Of a stretch of DNA of 64,000 bases, positions 59,783-64,000 are shown in pieces. Under the pieces are notes generated by a model. The model was not told the origin of the DNA, searched no databases, and saw nothing but the letters and a program-made list of their open reading frames with translations. Source of the stretch: Ciona savignyi (Eukaryota; Chordata; Ascidiacea; Phlebobranchia; Cionidae); NCBI GenBank assembly GCA_000149265.1, contig CH003313.1, positions 951,151-1,015,150 on the forward strand, in the 5' to 3' direction. Position 1 is the stretch's first letter. The number at the start of each line of letters is the position of its first letter. A program made the translations under genes and the position numbers.

Positions 59783-62700
59783 TTTTTCGTCAAACGCTTG
59801 ACAGGCATGGCATGTCGCCCCGACATCTACCAGAAGGAATAACGGAATCGCAATGAGACTTCGCCATATGTTAGACAACATGTTCTAGATGAACAGAAAC
59901 CAAAATTTTGGGAGATAAAACCAGGGGAATTCCCCTGGGACGTTAAAAACCAAAACGATATTTTTTTCTAAAAAATTCGCTTTTTTAGGCATAGCGCTTA
60001 AACGACAGCACCAATTTAAATCAGATTTGGTGAAATGTAAGTGCATTACTAACTGATTTAACACTAAGAAGAAATAAAAAAATTACCTAGGGAAATACCC
60101 TAAACAATAGGATTTTGTTCTCAAATCATGATTGTGACAAGCACGCCATGTCGCCCCGACATCTACCAGAAGGAAAAATGGAATCGCAATGAAACTTTGG
60201 TATTTGTTGGACAACATGGTCTAGATGAACAGAAACCAACATTTTGGGAGATAAAACCAGGGGAATTCCCCTGGGACGTTAAAAACCAAAATGGTATTTT
60301 TTTTCTAAAAAAATCGCTTTTTTGGGCATAGCGCTTAAACGACAGCACCAATTTGAATCAGATTTGGTAAAATGTAAGTGCATTAGTAACTGATTTAACA
60401 CTAAGAAGAAATAAAAAAATTACCTAGGGAAATACCCTAAACAATATGATTTTGTTCTTAAATCATGATTGTGACAAGCACGCCATGTCGCCCCGACATC
60501 TACCAGAAGGAAAAATGGAATCGCAATAAAACTTTGGTATTTGTTGGACAACATGGTCTAGATATACAGAAACCAAAATTTTGGTTGATAAATCCAGGGG
60601 AATTCCCCTGGAACGTTACAAAACAAAGCGGTATTTTTTTCTAAAAAACTAGATTTTTGGGCATAGCGCTTAAACGACAGCACCAATTTGAATCAGATTT
60701 GGTAAAATGTAAGTGCATTAGTAACTGATTTAACACTTAAAAAAAATAAAAAAAATACTTAGGGAAATACCCTAAACAATAAGATTTTGTCTCAAATCAT
60801 GATTGTGACAAGCACGATATGTCGCCCCGACATCTACCATAAGGAAAAATGGAATCGCAATAAAACTTTGGTATTTGTTAGACAACATGGTCTAGATATA
60901 CAGAAACCCGAATTTCCGGCGATAAATCCAGGGGAATTCCCCTGGGTCGTTACAAAACAAAACGGTATTTTTTTCTAAAAAATTTGCCTTTTTTGGGCAT
61001 AGCGCTTAAACGGCTGCTCTAACTATATTTAGATTTGGTGAAATGTTAGACCATTAGACAGTATGTGCCAATTAAAAAAAGAAAAAAACATTTACTTAGG
61101 GTAATTACGTTAAAAACAAAGTTATGTTCCTGAATTAAGATTGTGACAGGCATGCCATATCGCACTGACATCTCCAACAAAGAGTCTACAAATCAGATTA
61201 AAACTTTAAGAATTGTAACATAACATGACCCACATGTGTTAAAACAGAAACTTTTCTACTAAACCTAGGGGAATTGCCTGATACCATGAAAACTAAATCG
61301 GGCTGTTTTGGCAATTTAGCTTCATTTCACTTCGGCGCTTGAAACAACGGTTTAATTTAAAGCATTTGTGGTGAAAATGTTCGTAAATTTAAGACGTTTA
61401 TTCTTTTTTGAACTACACATGGAAAGGAAATTTGGTTTGATAACTACGGGACCCATGCGTTTATGCTTGCAGAAACAAACTACACATTCAATGTATAAAA
61501 TACAAGTTGTGGTGACAAGGGACCCTGTAGCATAAATATATGGCATACAACATGTGTTTTACAAATAGTAGTGGTTAAACAGGTGGTTGACACTCTCTAG
61601 TATTATTTAATAACTATGCAAAAGTAAAACAAACAGAAAACCACTCGCGTCTTTATCTCACACAGCATTGTTTTCTTTTTATTGCGAAAATGGTTTTGCG
61701 GTTTCCAGTGATTTTTATATTGTGAAATATTGGTTAAAATGTCTCCTTAAGTGCAAACGGTTGCAGACCCCTGAACTAATAGTACTAAATTACTAATCTC
61801 AGCTTATGTCACTAAGACATGTAAATAAAGCACAGTCTGGTTTATGTTATAGAATTTAGTAATATTCTATATATATCAATAGGTTGTACAACAAACTAAA
61901 CACCCTCACTCACAAGAACGGAGAGAAATGCATTGTAATTTACACCACAACTAGATATTCGAAACCCACTTTACAAGGGGCCACAATTGCTTTCAACGTG
62001 CGGGGAATGGATGGCAGGTATCAACCTAGTGTAATTTTATAGTCTATAAACTCTATAAAGTGATAAATGAGAGTTAAAATTGCGATCATTACAAACAATG
62101 CGTTTGTGATTGCATAAATGCTATTTTATTATCCTCAAAGACCCACTTTAAAGTTTTCAAATTACGTCTGTGGTACGATAATCGCGACACGAATTTATTA
62201 GTATCGTAAATGACATGTACCGATAGTATGGCGATTATCGATTTATTGTTACAGCCCTAGTTATGTAGCTCATATTACATAAAATTACGCTGTGAAACAA
62301 CAAATTTTTAAAAAGGCTCACAAATTTTGTGCATTTTATAAGGGATATAAATTATGAATATTACTACCAGCATTACATAAACGTTTTGGTTAAGTTCACA
62401 ACTGAATAAGAGTTTGGAAGTACCTGATTGTAAGCATTTACTAAGTTTTTTTACTATAGGTACATTGGGTATAATGAGGTTTTATCAACGGCTGCGAAAC
62501 AAAACATCCATTTACGCGGAGGGTGCTTTTGTAATGTTGGGTCTTGCAATTATCTTCTTGGGATTGGTGATAAAAGAATAAAACAATTGCATAAGGTAAT
62601 GTATCAATATTTCTGTGTGTTCTAAGATTATATCTGCATTACTTAAACCAACAGGTTTTTGATATTAAGTTTAGCATTTTATAATATTCTAAACAACTTA

Positions 62701-63029
62701 TAACGTCTACGGCACAAAATATTCCAATGAACGAACACCCATTAATTCGAGCACCGTACCACTTTTTGGATAGCGCTAATCACTTAAAACGAGCTAGATT
62801 ACCCACATCCATCCACTTAGGCATCGTACTAATTTCCATTAAAGACAAAATGTGGATATCATACGATTTTAACATGTGATATATATTCCAGAGTGGTTAT
62901 GTGTGTGGGGAGGTGGACATTGTGAATGTGTTTCCAGTCGGAGCTGTCCGTGTATCGCTGGGATACATGTCAACCATGGACGACGTCATTAACTTTTTTC
63001 AATTCATAAAGCGATCTTATGTGCAGTGA
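53265..63029 (+). CDS. MOCOS: Molybdenum cofactor sulfurase-like protein, NifS-like domain only
   Basis: Twelve exons: 53265-53267, 53712-53844, 54569-54714, 55516-55633, 56988-57093, 58042-58154, 58230-58388, 58712-58841, 59284-59406, 61883-62017, 62460-62595, 62892-63029. Phases agree: 479 residues. Class-V aminotransferase (PLP) features match MOCOS: '[14 protein letters not shown]', '[11 protein letters not shown]', '[11 protein letters not shown]', '[14 protein letters not shown]', 'DNHTSVVG', 'YPAQSNFSG', '[17 protein letters not shown]' with the PLP lysine at 253, 'YFGGGT', and the sulfur-carrying loop '[12 protein letters not shown]' (Cys411). The enzyme moves sulfur from L-cysteine to the molybdenum cofactor of xanthine dehydrogenase and aldehyde oxidase. 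Animal MOCOS continues about 400 residues into a MOSC domain; here a stop follows '[11 protein letters not shown]', and no MOSC exon was seen in the last 970 bases. The one-codon first exon is the least certain part. Confidence 0.88.
53450..53600 (-). repeat. Diverged SINE-A copy in MOCOS-like intron 1
   Basis: Reverse traces on plus: 'gttagatcaactcgtcgcca', 'ctacgacagtgtattg', 'gcccaagaacacag' and 'aaccaccttttgcct'. Confidence 0.4.
55846..56734. mobile_element. piggyBac-type non-autonomous element, TTAA flanks
   Basis: Termini are perfect inverted CCCTTTAGAAACGA, flanked by TTAA at 55842-55845 and 56735-56738. Terminal CCC next to TTAA is the piggyBac signature. Length is 889 bases, with no transposase. 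It sits in MOCOS-like intron 4 and carries a run of 20 G at 56202-56221. Confidence 0.88.
59751..59787. repeat. Poly-T run
   Basis: 37 bases of T interrupted once by C, immediately before the tandem array in MOCOS-like intron 9. Confidence 0.95.
59795..61480. repeat. Tandem array, ~336-base unit, five copies, in MOCOS-like intron 9
   Basis: Copies begin with 'gacaagcacgccatgtcgcc' or variants at 59800, 60136, 60473, 60807 and 61145. The middle copies are nearly identical; the fifth is much diverged. The first four each contain the perfect 18-base palindrome CCAGGGGAATTCCCCTGG (59921, 60257, 60594 and 60928). Chance open frames of 60-70 codons run through copies 2 and 4, with the same peptide in both. 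No protein role is evident. Confidence 0.9.
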
Positions 63030-63087
63030 TATTGTATAAAAGCCTACTCTAGGCTGTATAAATAAGCAGCGATTAATTGTGTTATAC

Positions 63088-63170
63088 CCATCTGCTTTAG
63101 CTAGTCCGATTCCAACAGATCTCAAATCAATATCGTCCGATATTGTGTATGAAATCATCTTTTTCGGCAT
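63088..63170 (-). CDS. Putative first coding exon of an antisense gene
   Basis: A minus-strand ATG at 63170 opens a frame starting MPKKMISYTISDDIDLRSVG. It reaches a possible donor (gtataa) at 63087; unspliced, it would run to 62970, overlapping the last MOCOS-like exon. It is not a recognised family. Support comes mainly from a well-placed TATA box about 60 bases upstream. No later exon was found, so it may be a fragment or chance. Confidence 0.35.
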
Positions 63171-63228
63171 AGCCAGTTAAACTAACCAATTGTTAGTTCT
63201 ACTAGTTCTACCAGCAGTCAAAACATCT

Positions 63229-63236
63229 CTTATATA
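63229..63236 (-). promoter_or_regulatory. TATA box upstream of the antisense ATG
   Basis: The minus strand reads TATATAAG, about 60 bases before the ATG at 63170 and preceded by 'ggggtc'. Spacing suits a start site near 63200. Confidence 0.45.
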
Positions 63237-64000
63237 GACCCCGGAAAGTGTTAAGCTGCACTATAACATTACGCTCTAATAGTTTTGTCAACTATGAATA
63301 TTGAGAATCCTTTATTTAGTTCAGAAAACAAGATTGTCTTCAGTGAATGGTTTATATCACCAACACCATTGTTTCCATTTTATCTTTTGCTTATCAGCTT
63401 GCTTATACGGGGCAAACATCACAATATTGTCTTGTAAGATTGACACTGTATTTAAAGTGATTTTAATGCATTTTCTTCATTATTGCCAAATATGTATCAA
63501 CAATATTGTAACACACTAATGGCCTAATGTCATCTTTATGTCAGCCGTATGTCATCTATGCGGCCGATGAAATATTAATCTTTGCGTAAAAAGTGAAATA
63601 GTGTTTACGACTTTTTTTATCCAAGTAGTATTTTGTCGTTTTAAGTAGGCCTAAGTATCGGTTAGAATTTGCCACCATAATAACTTACAAAAAACTGTGT
63701 TGTTTTTTCTCACCAATCCATTCGATATTGTTAAGTTCACACGTAGTCGTTGCAATTGATCGTCTTGTTATATAATGTTATGATACCAGAACATACCCTG
63801 ACTTTGTATTTAATTCGTTTCAACTGGACGTGGTTTCGATCATTAGACTACTATACATTCATTTGCGTATCTATTTACGTATTTATTATTTTATATGTGT
63901 TTGTTTTGCAAAAAGTATATATTAAATTTGTTATTCAAAATGTTAAAAAAATTTAATATTCACTTTTTGATTTTTATCTGTTTATGTTGCACTTTTGTAT
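63237..64000. other. Terminal interval, no gene seen
   Basis: AT-rich sequence after the MOCOS-like gene. I looked for a MOSC-domain exon on plus and saw none; the window ends here. Confidence 0.4.

Larger units (their letters stand above)
59657..61773. mobile_element. Possible composite hAT-like element with an internal tandem array
   Basis: The left end 'cagggaacggcaacctgcg' and right end 'ggttgcagacccctg' are inverted versions of a CAGGGGTC-type hAT terminus. The right ~165 bases match the short element at 34721-34984. No clean 8-base duplication is visible, so one end may be decayed. Between the ends lies a five-unit tandem array. Confidence 0.45.

Noticed and set aside
60128-60978. Two similar frames (67 and 63 codons) in the 336-base array
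   Set aside because: They reflect the repeat unit; the other copies are interrupted, and the array lies in a MOCOS-like intron.

Overview
This is a eukaryotic, AT-rich window with short spliced host genes embedded in a dense field of tRNA-derived SINEs, one LINE and several cut-and-paste DNA transposons. The gene set (RIC3, a BPI/LBP-type lipid-binding protein, a secreted chitin-binding-domain protein, RPS11, the MOCOS aminotransferase region), the compact introns and the repeat style point to an invertebrate chordate, most likely an ascidian tunicate of the Ciona type. The genus is inference; no species-diagnostic marker is visible. A 100-base run of N at 26038-26137 marks an assembly gap.

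Layout. 1-3.4 kb: a three-exon secreted single CBM14 (peritrophin-A) protein on the minus strand, with a TATA box. 3.4-6.5 kb: gene-poor and degenerate. 6476-9059: a long-inverted-repeat, foldback-type element with tandem-repeat arms, a candidate 6-bp target duplication, and a central segment whose last exon reads as the C-lobe of a HECT ubiquitin ligase. 10.4-16.5 kb: a 12-exon BPI/LBP-family gene (minus). 18.1-24.1 kb: RIC3 (minus), apparently head-to-head with RPS11 (plus, 24.3-27.5 kb). 28.4-40.7 kb: a 15-exon gene (minus) whose junction phases all agree on an 884-residue protein: a long, partly EF-hand-like N-terminal region followed by a complete PPP-type Ser/Thr phosphatase domain. 42.1-47.9 kb: a full-length but decayed L1/Tx1-like LINE, split by a hAT-type non-autonomous element with a perfect 8-bp duplication, followed by two SINEs that share its target site. 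48.1-53.2 kb: SINE-littered intergenic DNA. 53.3-63.0 kb: a 12-exon molybdenum cofactor sulfurase (MOCOS-like) gene (plus) that stops after the NifS-like domain, without the MOSC domain of animal MOCOS.

The host genes do not form a pathway: RIC3 is an ER chaperone for nicotinic-type receptors, RPS11 a ribosomal protein, the MOCOS-like enzyme sulfurates molybdenum cofactor, and the BPI-like and CBM14 proteins are secreted with likely immune or mucosal roles. All coding models below were built by eye from splice sites, reading phase and family motifs; no alignment or database search was run.
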